Part shown: positions 41,617-50,777 of the stretch, piece after piece
Layout of the letters: each line of letters starts with the position of its first letter
Numbering within the stretch: the first letter of the stretch is position 1
NCBI RefSeq assembly: GCF_000577275.2
Contig: NZ_HG916855.1
Location: forward strand, 1,612,001-1,676,000
Source: Rhizobium favelukesii
GTDB lineage: Bacteria > Pseudomonadota > Alphaproteobacteria > Rhizobiales > Rhizobiaceae
DNA: 64,000 nucleotides
Direction of reading: 5' to 3'
Position numbers and translations under genes: made by a program
The notes under the pieces: generated by a model
What the model was told of the DNA's origin: nothing
The model's database searches: none
The model's input: the letters and a program-made list of their open reading frames with translations, nothing else

Positions 41617-42705
41617 TTAGACGCTGAGATGCTGGTCGAAGAACGACTGCAGCTTGTCAAACGGGATCACGTCGACCTGATCGTAGAGGTCGGTGTGGTT
41701 GGCTCCCGGGATGATCATCAGTTCCTTGGGCTCGGCGGCAGCGGCAAAGGCAGTTTCGCTGAAGTAGCGAGAGTGGGCCTTCTCACCATGAATGAACAGG
41801 ACTGGGCGCGGGGAAATCTCCGCGATATAGGTCAGGATCGGCATGTTCATGAAAGACAGTGGCGTGGTCTGCGTCCAAGCGTTGCCCGAGTTCACAGCGC
41901 GCTTATGATATCCGCGCGGTGTGCTGTAGTAATCATGGTAGTCGATCAAGAACTGGGCTTCGCCACCTTTCAGCACGTTGTATGGTGGCTGATAAGCAGG
42001 TGCGCCTTTCTCGGCATCCGCCCAACGCTGCAGGCTAAGCTGCTCCAGCGCCTTGGTGCGCTGTTCAAGCGTCACGCTGTCGTTGTAGCCCTTGGACATC
42101 ACGCGGGTCATATTGTACATGGTGCTGGCCACCACGGCCTTGACGCGCTTGTCGATGGCTACGGCATTCAATGCCATTCCGCCCCAACCGCAGACGCCGA
42201 TCACGCCGATACGCTCGCGATCGACTTCCGGGCGAAGACCGATGAAGTCCACGGCGGCGCTGAAGTCTTCGGTGTTGATGTCAGGAGAGGCAACGTTCCG
42301 CGGCTCACCGCTGCTTTCTCCGGTGTAAGAGGGGTCGAAAGCAAGCGTCACGAAACCGCGCTCAGCCATAGTCTGTGCGTACAGGCCTGAAGACTGTTCC
42401 TTCACGGCTCCGAAGGGGCCGCTTACAACGATTGCGGCAAGTTGGCTGTCGGGACGGTTATTGGGGAGATAGAGATCAGCCGACAAGGTGATGCCGTAGC
42501 GGTTCTTGAAGCTAACCTTCTCGTGGTCAACCTTTTCGCTCTTTGGGAAGACCTTGTCCCATTCAGCTTCACCTTGGGCGAACACCGGTGCACCAGCAAC
42601 CGATGCGACGCCGAGCGCTGCGACTCCAACACCGGCCAGCTTCAGCAGGGTGCGGCGACCTTCGTCTAGCTCTTCGTGATTGACGGTTTCGTTTGGGGTG
42701 CTCAT
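41617..42705 (-). CDS. Tat-exported alpha/beta hydrolase 1
   Basis: A 362-residue alpha/beta-hydrolase-fold protein with an N-terminal twin-arginine-type signal: GRRTLLKLAGVGVAALGVA followed by AGAPVFAQ. The body has VKEQSSGLYAQTMAERGFVT, the nucleophile region IGVIGVCGWGG (G-x-C-x-x-G, so Cys rather than Ser), DRERIGV and a late ISPRPVLFIHGEKAHSRYFS with the acid residue and NHTDLYD with the His. Dienelactone-hydrolase-like. A close paralogue lies at 58180. The substrate is unknown; export suggests an extracytoplasmic target. Confidence 0.8.
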   Translation of the reverse strand: MSTPNETVNHEELDEGRRTLLKLAGVGVAALGVASVAGAPVFAQGEAEWDKVFPKSEKVDHEKVSFKNRYGITLSADLYLPNNRPDSQLAAIVVSGPFGAVKEQSSGLYAQTMAERGFVTLAFDPSYTGESSGEPRNVASPDINTEDFSAAVDFIGLRPEVDRERIGVIGVCGWGGMALNAVAIDKRVKAVVASTMYNMTRVMSKGYNDSVTLEQRTKALEQLSLQRWADAEKGAPAYQPPYNVLKGGEAQFLIDYHDYYSTPRGYHKRAVNSGNAWTQTTPLSFMNMPILTYIAEISPRPVLFIHGEKAHSRYFSETAFAAAAEPKELMIIPGANHTDLYDQVDVIPFDKLQSFFDQHLSV

Positions 42706-42981
42706 CTCGATCTCCAGTTTGGTTTAACGGGAGGAGATGTAATGGACGTCGGTTGCTCGGATTAGACCCGGAGTTTCGCTTGTTATAATGAGAGATTTTC
42801 ATCAATCGAAGATGAGAAGTGCGAACTGATCGCGCGGCGACTGATCGCAAGGGAGTCGTCCCGAGGCGAGCAATGGGTCGGTCGCATTGCTAGGTATCGA
42901 ATCTCGATCGGAGCCGGTCAGTTCCGCCACTTCAGAACGGCACTTCATGGACCCAAACCTTCCACCCAGTTAGTGAAAGGT

Positions 42982-43011
42982 CTTGCGGGCGACAGTATCG
43001 TCGCCCGCAAG
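42982..43011 (-). terminator. Terminator of the MHS transporter gene
   Basis: CTTGCGGGCGAC (42982-42993) pairs perfectly with GTCGCCCGCAAG (43000-43011) over a 6-base loop. It begins 39 bases past the 43050 stop on the reverse strand and is followed by CCTTTC. Confidence 0.7.
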
Positions 43012-43049
43012 AGAATTGCCGCGGCGTCCGCTGGGACGCCTTTAGACCG

Positions 43050-44372
43050 TCATCGCGAGGCCGCCGGCACGAGACCCGACGCCTCGTCTTCTGATGCAGC
43101 AGCAGTGCGGAGGCGAATGCCCTTAGTTTCAGGAACGAACTGCACTAGCACCAACCCGACGAGTGCGATTGCGGTCACGTAAAGACCGGGTGCGAGCGCC
43201 GAGCCAGTGCTGCTGACCAACCAGGTGGCGATCAATGGCGTGGTGCCGCCGAAGATGGCGACAGCCAGCTGGTAGGCGATCGCATGGCCAGTCGCACGGT
43301 AGGAGGTCGGGAAAAACTCGGCTGCCGCTGGAAAGGCTGCACCGTTGTAGATCCCAATACCGATAGCCAGCAGCAACTGACCGATGAACGCGTTTGCGAG
43401 ATTGCCCGTCGAAGCCAGCATGACCGCGGGGTAGGCGGCCATGAGAATCCATAGGGCTCCAAGCGTGAAAACCTTCTTGCGTCCGATCCGATCGCTCAGG
43501 CGGCCTGAAGCTGGAATCATGGCCGAAAGCACCAAGATCGCTGCCGCATTTGTCATCAGGGCATCAGTCGGGTGTAAGTGAGCTTCCTTGACCAGGAATG
43601 AATACATGAACCCGAGGAGAAGGTAGGACCCCACGGTTTGTACGGGTTGAACCATCAAGACGTAGAGAATCGGCTTGTATCCGCCGGTACGGGCCATCGA
43701 GCGGAAGGTGTTCGTGTCCTTCTTCTCGCGGCGGGCTGCCTTGTATTCCTCTGGATCGTCCAGGCTACGGCGCAACCAGAAGCCGATCACACCGATCAGA
43801 CCGCCCATGATAAAGGGAATACGCCAAAGCCAATCACCATACATATCCTCGCCCGCCACGAACTGAAGACCGGCCAGCATCAAGGCGACGAGGGCATTCG
43901 GGATATGCGCGAAGAACCAAACGATGCCGACCCACCATCCACGGCGGTTGTCAGGAGCCGACTCCAGGATGTAGCTAGTGCTCCCCGTCGTCTCTCCACC
44001 GAGTGCGAACCCCTGAGCTAGTCGGCAAAGGACCAGGAGTGCCGGCGCTAAGACGCCGACCGAAGCGTATGTCGGCAACAAGCCGATTACCGCGGTGCCC
44101 GCCGCCATGAGCCAAATTGTGATGGCGAGCACCTTCACGCGACCGATGCGGTCAGCTAGGTAACCGAACACCAGACCGCCAACTGGGCGAGCAAAAAACG
44201 CGACTGCATACACTGCGAAAGTGCTCAACAAGGCTGCAGTAGGGTCGCTTTTCGGGAAGAAGTGCTGCGATAGAATGGGGACGGAAAATCCGAATACCGC
44301 GAAATCGTAGATTTCCCCGAAATTGCCGATCGCACCGGCACCAAGCCGCCGCTTGGATTCATTCTGGCTCAT
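43050..44372 (-). CDS. MHS-type MFS transporter (metabolite:H+ symporter)
   Basis: A 440-residue major facilitator of the metabolite:H+ symporter group (shikimate/ketoglutarate/dicarboxylate-type). Typical landmarks: GNFGEIYDFAVFGFSVPILS at the first helix, FGYLADRIGRVKVL (cytoplasmic RIGR loop), LCRLAQGFALGGETTGSTSY and, in the second half, SGRLSDRIGRKKVF and FPAAAEFFPTSYRATGHAIA. GGAGGAG lies 4 bases before the ATG at 44372. It has no signal peptide. The adjacent Tat hydrolase is on the same strand and may process a related compound. Specificity unknown. Confidence 0.85.
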   Translation of the reverse strand: MSQNESKRRLGAGAIGNFGEIYDFAVFGFSVPILSQHFFPKSDPTAALLSTFAVYAVAFFARPVGGLVFGYLADRIGRVKVLAITIWLMAAGTAVIGLLPTYASVGVLAPALLVLCRLAQGFALGGETTGSTSYILESAPDNRRGWWVGIVWFFAHIPNALVALMLAGLQFVAGEDMYGDWLWRIPFIMGGLIGVIGFWLRRSLDDPEEYKAARREKKDTNTFRSMARTGGYKPILYVLMVQPVQTVGSYLLLGFMYSFLVKEAHLHPTDALMTNAAAILVLSAMIPASGRLSDRIGRKKVFTLGALWILMAAYPAVMLASTGNLANAFIGQLLLAIGIGIYNGAAFPAAAEFFPTSYRATGHAIAYQLAVAIFGGTTPLIATWLVSSTGSALAPGLYVTAIALVGLVLVQFVPETKGIRLRTAAASEDEASGLVPAASR

Positions 44373-44735
44373 TGATCTCCTCCAATTTGCCCAGACGGGT
44401 GCAGCCTCCACTGCAACCGATCCCGTGCAGCCTGGATGGCTGGCACGAGAATCCATGTCTTCATACGAAACCTAGGTAGTTGGGCAAACCCCGCGGCGAT
44501 CGAGGATATAATCTCAGCCTATAAGTGAATATTGGCCCCATTGATGGTGGCGACGATATACTCAACGCTTCGGGTGGCACGTGCGGCAGCAATGAGGCGC
44601 GGGTGCTGAACCTGAGCAAACGCGGCTTCACCTATAGCTTTATGTTATACCGGGCGTCGTCGAGGCACCTCGTTCCAGGTTTCGCGGTCGGAATTTCTGT
44701 TAGAAAGATTCCCGAGTGGATTCTGGAAGATAATA

Positions 44736-45149
44736 ATGGAACGCAGATCATCGATAGCCAAAGACCTGCGAGACGCGGGTTTGCGGCCGACTGAACAGCG
44801 GATCGCGCTGTATAGGCTTCTTTTCGCGAACGGACATCGCCATGTGACTGTGGAAGACCTTCACGCAGAGGCTGTTGCGGGTGGCGTCACCCTGTCGGTA
44901 GCCACAGTCTACAATGCGCTGAACGATTTCACTGATGCTGGATTGATCCGGGTTCTTGCGGTGGAGGGTACACGCACCTGGTTCGATACCAACGCCGCTG
45001 ACCATCACCACTTCTACGTCGAAGGCAAAGGTGAGATCCACGACATCGACAGCGACAACATATCCCTCTGCAATATCCCCGTGCCTCCAGACGGCTTCGA
45101 AATCGCGAACGTCGATGTCGTCATAAGGCTTCGCGCCATCGGCGGCTAA
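44736..45149 (+). CDS. irr: Irr-type Fur-family iron response regulator
   Basis: A 137-residue Fur-superfamily regulator of the Irr branch. Winged helix: KDLRDAGLRPTEQRIALYRL and VTLSVATVYNALNDFTDAGL. The Irr haem-binding histidine cluster appears as DHHHFYVEG (about 87-95), and the end is DGFEIANVDVVIRLR, typical of Irr. No N-terminal haem regulatory motif (GCPxH) is present, as in most rhizobial Irr. Irr controls iron genes through haem-regulated stability in related species. This copy may be an additional plasmid paralogue. It is followed by an MFS pseudogene on the same strand. Confidence 0.8.
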   Translation: MERRSSIAKDLRDAGLRPTEQRIALYRLLFANGHRHVTVEDLHAEAVAGGVTLSVATVYNALNDFTDAGLIRVLAVEGTRTWFDTNAADHHHFYVEGKGEIHDIDSDNISLCNIPVPPDGFEIANVDVVIRLRAIGG

Positions 45150-45209
45150 TCGCTGGCCTCGAGGAGGTTCTTTCACTCACCAACCACCTAGATTGTTTGG
45201 AGCCGAACC

Positions 45210-46369
45210 TTGAGAGTTCGCGTAAATGTCTTCGTCACGCTTGCTCCCAAGATGGCGGTTGTTTTTGTCGGATTTCTAATCGCAGGCATGGGGATGCCTG
45301 TCCTGCCAATTCACGTGAGCAGAGACCTCGGATTTGGCACATTCGTCATTGGTCTGATTACCGGCAGCCAGTTCTTTTCCTCCCTGATAACCAGGCTGTG
45401 GGCTGGTGATTTTGCCGACCGCAAAGGCCCCAAGAAGGCGGTGACCGTCGGGCTTGCTCTGGCCGCGATCGCGGGCGCGTTCTACTTTGTATCGTTGCTG
45501 GCGGTTGGAAATCCCACGTTGTCCGCGTCGATCCTTGTAGCGGGGCGAGGGGTCCTCGGAGCAGGCGAAAGCCTGATCATCACAGGATCGGTGGCGTGGG
45601 GACTGGCCACAGTGGGTCCTCAGCACTCCGGGAAAGTAATAGCTTGGATCGGTACTGCGATGTTCGGAGCCTTGGCCGCGGGAGCGCCCGTCGGCAGCGC
45701 CCTATTTGCCCTAGAGGGATTTGCGGCGATCGCCGCTGCGACGATCCTACTGCCGCTGGTAATGGCATTGCTGGTGGCACCCCTTGCACCCGTACCAGGT
45801 CGGTCGACGGCCTCCGCATCGAGGCTCAGCGTCATCAAGGCGGTTTGGCTCCCCGGGCTTGGTTCCGCCTTCGCTAGCCTCGGCTACGGAAGTATCTTGG
45901 CATTTTCCAGCCTCTTGTTCCTTCATCGCCAGTGGGCCGACGGATGGCTGCCGTGACCTGTTTCGCCACGGCGTTGGTCGCAAGTCGGATTCTGCTTGGT
46001 CACGTCCCCGATCGGCTCGGCGGACCCATAACAGCGCTGGTTTTCGCGATCGTGGAAGCAGTTGGCTTGCTGACCATGGGCTTGGCGAGTTATTCGACGA
46101 TCGCGCTAGCGGGGGCTGCGTTGGTCGGCTTCGGCTATTCGCTGGTCTTCCCGGGGTTCGGCATAGCGGTCGTACGAGCCGCTCCGCCTGCAAGCCGCGG
46201 AATGGCAATGGGGCTATACTCGGCGTGCCTCGACGTCGCGCTTGCAGTCAGCGGCCCAGCACTAGGTCTGGTTGGCGATGCTGCTGGGCTGCCGGCAATA
46301 TTCGTGGCGTCGGCGGGTCTGGTTTCTCTCTCAACTCTCGTCGCCGTGTCAATTATTCGACGAGCCTAG
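45210..46369 (+). pseudogene. MFS transporter (YhhS-like) broken by a 1-base deletion
   Basis: Frame 1 (45210-45956, TTG start with GGAG upstream) covers helices 1 to about 7: MAVVFVGFLIAGMGMPVLPI, RLWAGDFADRKGPKKAVTVG. Frame 2 (45932-46369) continues ASRILLGHVPDRLGGPITAL and GFGYSLVFPGFGIAVVRAAP to the end. The join is at GGATGGCTG|CCGTGACC (45950/45951), where one missing G would restore HRQWADGWLAVTCFA. It is a single-base lesion; a sequencing error is possible. Arabinose-efflux-like permease; substrate unknown. Confidence 0.8.
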
Positions 46370-46434
46370 CTCATCGGCTTCGGGCAAGCCTGGTGACGTT
46401 TAACCTTGTGACACTGCTCTACAACGAGGGACAA

Positions 46435-47109
46435 ATGTCTTCTAAACCAAGTTGTTTCAAAACCTATTCCTTTGCCGTGGGGGCCTTCATCGGCATTATG
46501 GTCATTGCAGTGCTTTTGGGTCGTGCGCTCGAATAGTACTACAAAGCGGAGTTGTCAGGCTGGGTCCAGGCTGTTGGCGCAATAGCTGCGATTGTGGCCG
46601 GCTTTGCCGTGGCAGCTGATCAGCAACAAAGTCAGCAAGTTGCCGCGGCCAACGACTTGAACGAGTTCACACGCGCCACGCACATGTTGGCGCACGCAGC
46701 ACTTCAGACGGTGAGCGAGCGACTGGACACCGCGTCGACGCCTAGGCACGATAAAAAGGCCTATGCTCTTCAAGGCGACCGAACTACCGAAATGGTAAGG
46801 GCGATGTCGGATACAGTTCGGATACCCAGCGAGATTCTACCGTATTTCATTAGGCTCCGAAGCCACGTTTACGCGATAAATAGCCGTATTTCAGAGATCT
46901 ACGAAGATGAGAAACTCGGCTGTAAAGTTGAACGAGATGCAAAGGTTGCTGAGCGCCCTGGCCTGCTCAAGAGTTCAGTGCGGGTCTATGACGCATCAAT
47001 CGAGCTTTTTCTCCAATTGCAGGAAGCCATAGCTGAGCGCTTTCCACTCGCAAAACTACAGATTAAGACAGGGCCGAGCCTTGAGGCGTACCCTAGAATT
47101 GAGATTTGA
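46435..47109 (+). pseudogene. Two-pass membrane protein gene interrupted by an in-frame amber codon
   Basis: From the ATG at 46435 (GAGGG upstream) the frame reads MSSKPSCFKTYSFAVGAFIG, IMVIAVLLGRALE, then TAG (46534-46536). The same frame continues YYKAELSGWVQAVGAIAAIV, AGFAVAADQQQSQQ and a long helical soluble part ending in EAYPRIEI. Helix 1 and helix 2 flank the stop, so a single two-helix protein is implied, cut by TAG. The downstream part (from the TTG at 46552) might still be translated on its own. Family not recognised. Confidence 0.6.
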
Positions 47110-47136
47110 GCCGGTCGTTCTCGCACCGAACCCGCC

Positions 47137-48051
47137 TCAGCGGGTTCCCTTGCGAACCTCGTCTTCCATATCGACACCATTGAGCTTGCCGACCAGATCG
47201 CTCAGCATCGGCACGAAGTCATTACCGTGCCCGATCGCCTCGGCGTGTGTGTAGTACTGGACCGCTGCCGAAGCCATAATGCTTGTCACCTTGGAATCGG
47301 CCGCCATGTTGTTGACGTAGCGCAGGTCCTTGGCTGCGTAGGAGATCATGAACTTGTGGGCGTCACGGTCGCGCTCCACCACGTACTTCATGAACGTGCC
47401 GAAGAACCCACTGTCCATTCTGCTTCCTGTAATGACGTCGCGTATTGCCTGGGGCGTAATGCCGATCTTTGCACCAAGTACAACGGCTTCGGCGTACAGT
47501 GCGCCGTAGCTCATGCCGATGAAGTTCATCAGCAATTTCATTTTGTGTCCGTTTCCAACAGCACCCACCCGGATGACGCGGCCGGCCCAGCATTCGATCA
47601 CAGGCTTCACACGCTCGAAGACCTCGTCGTCGCCAGCGACCATGGCATCAAGAGTGCCTTCCTCGGCCTCCTTAGGCGTTCGCCCTAGTGAGGCGTCGAT
47701 CAGCGTCGCCCCCGCTACTTCCATTTCCTGTGCAAGCAGGAGGGTGGACGAGGGGTCCGACGTAGAAGTGTCGATCACGATCAGACCGGGACGCGCGCCC
47801 GCAATGATGCCGTCGCTGCCTTTGACGACCTTCTCGACCTGTCCCGAATTCTGGAGGCAGATGTGAATAATGTCGCACTTCTCTGCCATGTCCTTGGGGC
47901 TCGCAGCGCTTTTCGCACCGATCTCAAGGAGGGTGGGCATCGGGCGCTGGTCCAGGAACCAAAGCTCGTAGCCCTTGCTCCGAATGTTCTTCGCCATCCC
48001 GTGGCCCATCATGCCGACGCCGATGAAGCCGATGACCGGTTTGTTACTCAT
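47137..48051 (-). CDS. 3-hydroxyisobutyrate/tartronate-semialdehyde reductase-like dehydrogenase (GarR-like)
   Basis: A 304-residue beta-hydroxyacid dehydrogenase. The cofactor site IGFIGVGMMGHGMAKNIRSK (about 6-25) is followed by a SLGRTPKEAEEGTLDAMVAG substrate loop (about 120-139) and the catalytic Lys in GNGHKMKLLMNFIG (about 172). Such enzymes reduce tartronate semialdehyde to glycerate (GarR) or oxidise similar acids. It is the last gene of the nine-gene reverse operon; the 28-base gap to the previous gene and the shared strand support co-transcription. The ATG at 48051 was chosen over the longer frame. Cytoplasmic. Confidence 0.82.
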   Translation of the reverse strand: MSNKPVIGFIGVGMMGHGMAKNIRSKGYELWFLDQRPMPTLLEIGAKSAASPKDMAEKCDIIHICLQNSGQVEKVVKGSDGIIAGARPGLIVIDTSTSDPSSTLLLAQEMEVAGATLIDASLGRTPKEAEEGTLDAMVAGDDEVFERVKPVIECWAGRVIRVGAVGNGHKMKLLMNFIGMSYGALYAEAVVLGAKIGITPQAIRDVITGSRMDSGFFGTFMKYVVERDRDAHKFMISYAAKDLRYVNNMAADSKVTSIMASAAVQYYTHAEAIGHGNDFVPMLSDLVGKLNGVDMEDEVRKGTR

Positions 48052-48079
48052 GGATTTCTCCTCTCCTGGAATTCCGTTT

Positions 48080-48841
48080 TCAGTCTTTGAATGATGCAAG
48101 CCAGGCCAGGTCGGGAACCGCACCGTTCGCGGGCAAATACTCGGCACCGATCGGCTGTGCCCAGCCGAGTTCGCGCACGCGTCGAAGCGTGAACGAGTAG
48201 TCCAGCTCACCGTGGTCAGGGCTCCCGCGGTCCGGAACCGAGGCGATCTGTACGTGGCCGATATGAGGCAATGCAGCTTCGAAGCGACGCGTGACGTCGC
48301 CACCCATGATCTGGACGTGGTAGAAGTCGAACATCAGTTTGAGGTTCGGTTTTGCCACCTCGCGGATGATATCAGCGGCCTGTTCCACGGTGCTTAGGAA
48401 ATACCCTGGCGCGTTGTAGTGATTGAGGGGCTCGATCAAGATCGTAATGTCCGATCCGGCATTGTCGCATGCATTCACAAGGTTCTCGATGAAGGCCTTG
48501 CGTGCTCGCGGGCCGCTCGAGTTGCCTGCCATTACGTGGATTGCTCCAGCCGAAATCTCGGTCGCGTACTGAATAGCTTGGTCGATCGCCGCGCGCGCTT
48601 CCTCTTCTCTTCCGGGAAGCGCGGACAAACCGTTCTCGCCAATCGTGACGTTACCACGGACGGTATTCAAACCGAGCATCTTGAGGCCCGTTTCGTCCAA
48701 CGCCGCTTTTGTTTCCGAAGCGGGGACGGCGTAAGGCCAGTGGCACTCTACTGCATCGAAGCCTGCCTCCTTCGCAGCCTTGATGGCTGCGGGCAGGGGA
48801 CGGTCGTTCCAAAGGAAGCCTAAGTTAGCTGAGAATTTCAC
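48080..48841 (-). CDS. otnI: 2-oxo-tetronate isomerase (OtnI)
   Basis: A 253-residue hydroxypyruvate-isomerase-like TIM barrel. Landmarks: MKFSANLGFLWNDRPLPAAI at the start, GAIHVMAGN (about 105), ILIEPLNHYNAPGYFLS (metal ligand Glu, about 143), LMFDFYHVQIMGG (Asp/His, about 178), HVQIASVPDRGSPDHGELDY (about 203). OtnI in the known four-carbon acid pathway converts 2-oxo- to 3-oxo-tetronate. The start is GTG at 48841, overlapping the OtnC stop (GTGA). In this neighbourhood the assignment is secure. Confidence 0.85.
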   Translation of the reverse strand: MKFSANLGFLWNDRPLPAAIKAAKEAGFDAVECHWPYAVPASETKAALDETGLKMLGLNTVRGNVTIGENGLSALPGREEEARAAIDQAIQYATEISAGAIHVMAGNSSGPRARKAFIENLVNACDNAGSDITILIEPLNHYNAPGYFLSTVEQAADIIREVAKPNLKLMFDFYHVQIMGGDVTRRFEAALPHIGHVQIASVPDRGSPDHGELDYSFTLRRVRELGWAQPIGAEYLPANGAVPDLAWLASFKD

Positions 48842-49488
48842 GCTTCCCACTCCACGTTGAAGGTCGTTACGACGTCTAGAATCTCTTCCGCCTTGAGTTG
48901 GCGCGGACGGCATCCGCATGTCAGCATGGCGAGGCGGGCTGTTGCCTCCAGCTCTTCGATGGCGTTACACGAGGCCTCCACGTCTTTTCCCGCCACTACG
49001 GGCCCATGGTTAGCCAGCATCACCGCAGTTCGCTTGCCGGCCAGCCCGCGGACTGCTTCACCCATCGCCGGATCGCCTGGCCGGAAGAAGGGCAGGAGCT
49101 TCACGCGGCCGAGCTGCATGATTGCGTACGGAGTTAACGGAGGAAGAAAGTCGTCCTCGTTGACGTCCGGCATCATTGACCAGGCAACCGCGTGGCACGA
49201 GTGCAGGTGAACGACAGCACCGGCCTGACTCCTGGTGTCATAGAACGCGCTATGGAGAGGCATCTCTTTGGTCGGCTTGTCACCGCTGACATGCCGGCCC
49301 TCGCTGTCGAACCGGCTCAACCGCGAAGGGTCAAGGCGGCCGAAGCTCGTCCCTGTCGGGGACACCAGCAGGCCGCCGTCGGAGGTCCGGGCGGAAACGT
49401 TGCCTGTCGACCCGTGCGTCAGGCCGCGGTCGAACAGGGACTTCGCGAGGTCGCAGATCTGTTCACGCAAGCGTGCTTCATCGCTCAT
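48838..49488 (-). CDS. otnC: 3-oxo-tetronate 4-phosphate decarboxylase (OtnC, class II aldolase fold)
   Basis: A 216-residue class II aldolase/adducin-family enzyme. SLFDRGLTHGSTGNVSART (substrate phosphate-binding loop, about 17-35), VVHLHSCHAVAWS (metal HLH-x2-H, about 91-103) and ANHGPVVAGKDVEA (second His, about 158). OtnC decarboxylates 3-oxo-tetronate 4-phosphate to dihydroxyacetone phosphate. It overlaps otnI and, by 4 bases, otnK, so all three are coupled. Cytoplasmic. L-fuculose-phosphate-aldolase-like function is less likely, given the otnK neighbour. Confidence 0.88.
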   Translation of the reverse strand: MSDEARLREQICDLAKSLFDRGLTHGSTGNVSARTSDGGLLVSPTGTSFGRLDPSRLSRFDSEGRHVSGDKPTKEMPLHSAFYDTRSQAGAVVHLHSCHAVAWSMMPDVNEDDFLPPLTPYAIMQLGRVKLLPFFRPGDPAMGEAVRGLAGKRTAVMLANHGPVVAGKDVEASCNAIEELEATARLAMLTCGCRPRQLKAEEILDVVTTFNVEWEA

Positions 49489-50753
49489 GGCTCGAGAACC
49501 TCAAAGGCCTTCGAGAAGAATTGCTCGTTGCCAAAATTGCCCGACTTGAGCGTGATTGCGATCCTTGCGTTGTGCGAGGACGCAAAACACCATGGGACGC
49601 CCGGGGCGATCTCGGCTCCGATGTTGAGGCGGGTGACGCCCAGTGCCTTCGTCACAGCTCCCGAAGTTTCCCCGCCCGCGACGACAAAGCGGCGGTAACC
49701 GCTGTCTCGGGCTTCCTGCGCACAGGCAGCCAACGTGTCTTCAATCAGGGACCCGGCCCGCTCAACGTCGAGACGATCCTGCGCCGCGCGCACGGCGTCG
49801 GGCGCGGCCGTTGCGTAGATTAGGGGAGTGGCCGATGAGTCTTGTGAAGCCAGCCAGTTGAGTACCTTATCGTTTCCTGTCTCGGCGATCTCCAAGGGAT
49901 CAAGTCTGAAGCTTGGTCCGCCCTTTTCCAGAAAATCGGCTACCTGCTTATTCGTCATCGACGAGCAACTGCCGGACAGAACGATGGCTGGGCCGGGATC
50001 GTACGAGGGGACATCTGAAGGCGTCGATTTCTTGAGAAGTCCTTGGTTTGCCCATAGCTCGGGTAGGGGCATCGCCACGGCGCTGCCGCCAGTCAGGAGT
50101 GTCATGTCCTGGCAGGCTTCCGCAATGACGTCGAGGTCGTCGTTGGCGACAGCATCGACCACGACATGGGCGACGCCGTTCGCGGCTAGCTCGGCCAACC
50201 GTTCTCCAAGCGCTGCAGCGCCTTTTGCAACAGTCAGCCGGTTGGCAAGTCCGACCGGCTTTGTGACCTGGGGAGCGAGCAGACGCGTGAGATTGGAGTC
50301 TCGCATCGGCGTGAGCGGATGATCCTTCATCGGGCTCTCTGACAGCGGTTGTTCACCGACAAAGAGATTGCCCATGAAGATCGCGCGGCCGTTCTCTGGG
50401 AAGGCCGGGCAATAGATGGTCTGATTGACGCCGAGTGTCGCCATCAGGTTCTCTGCTACAGGACCGATATTGCCCTTGGCCGTGGAATCGAAGGTGGAGC
50501 AATACTTCCAGAAGAACCGCTGAGCACCCGCGGCTTTCAGCCATTCGAGAGCCGCTTGGGTTTCCTGAACGGCTTCTTGCACCGGGCTTGTTCGGCACTT
50601 TAGAGCGATAATTTCCAACGGTGCTGTATTCTGCGGCGGCTCCGTCGGAACTCCCATACGCAGGGAGACGGGGACGCCCGATCTAGCGAGCAGCCCAGCC
50701 AAATCAGTTGCACCGGTGAAGTCGTCGGCGATTGCGCCAAAGAACGTTGCCAT
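49485..50753 (-). CDS. otnK: 3-oxo-tetronate kinase (OtnK, DUF1537 family)
   Basis: A 422-residue DUF1537/OtnK kinase, the recently defined four-carbon-acid kinase family. The N-terminal domain starts FFGAIADDFTGATDLAGLLA with the conserved DDxTG; the C-terminal nucleotide-binding domain carries YRRFVVAGGETSGAVTKALG (GGETSG, about 360). It phosphorylates 3-oxo-tetronate at C4 with ATP. It overlaps otnC by 4 bases and follows the LtnD-like gene by 24 bases. Product and partner genes fit the known pathway. Confidence 0.9.
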   Translation of the reverse strand: MATFFGAIADDFTGATDLAGLLARSGVPVSLRMGVPTEPPQNTAPLEIIALKCRTSPVQEAVQETQAALEWLKAAGAQRFFWKYCSTFDSTAKGNIGPVAENLMATLGVNQTIYCPAFPENGRAIFMGNLFVGEQPLSESPMKDHPLTPMRDSNLTRLLAPQVTKPVGLANRLTVAKGAAALGERLAELAANGVAHVVVDAVANDDLDVIAEACQDMTLLTGGSAVAMPLPELWANQGLLKKSTPSDVPSYDPGPAIVLSGSCSSMTNKQVADFLEKGGPSFRLDPLEIAETGNDKVLNWLASQDSSATPLIYATAAPDAVRAAQDRLDVERAGSLIEDTLAACAQEARDSGYRRFVVAGGETSGAVTKALGVTRLNIGAEIAPGVPWCFASSHNARIAITLKSGNFGNEQFFSKAFEVLEP

Positions 50754-50777
50754 TTGTCTATTCCTACCGGATTTGGA

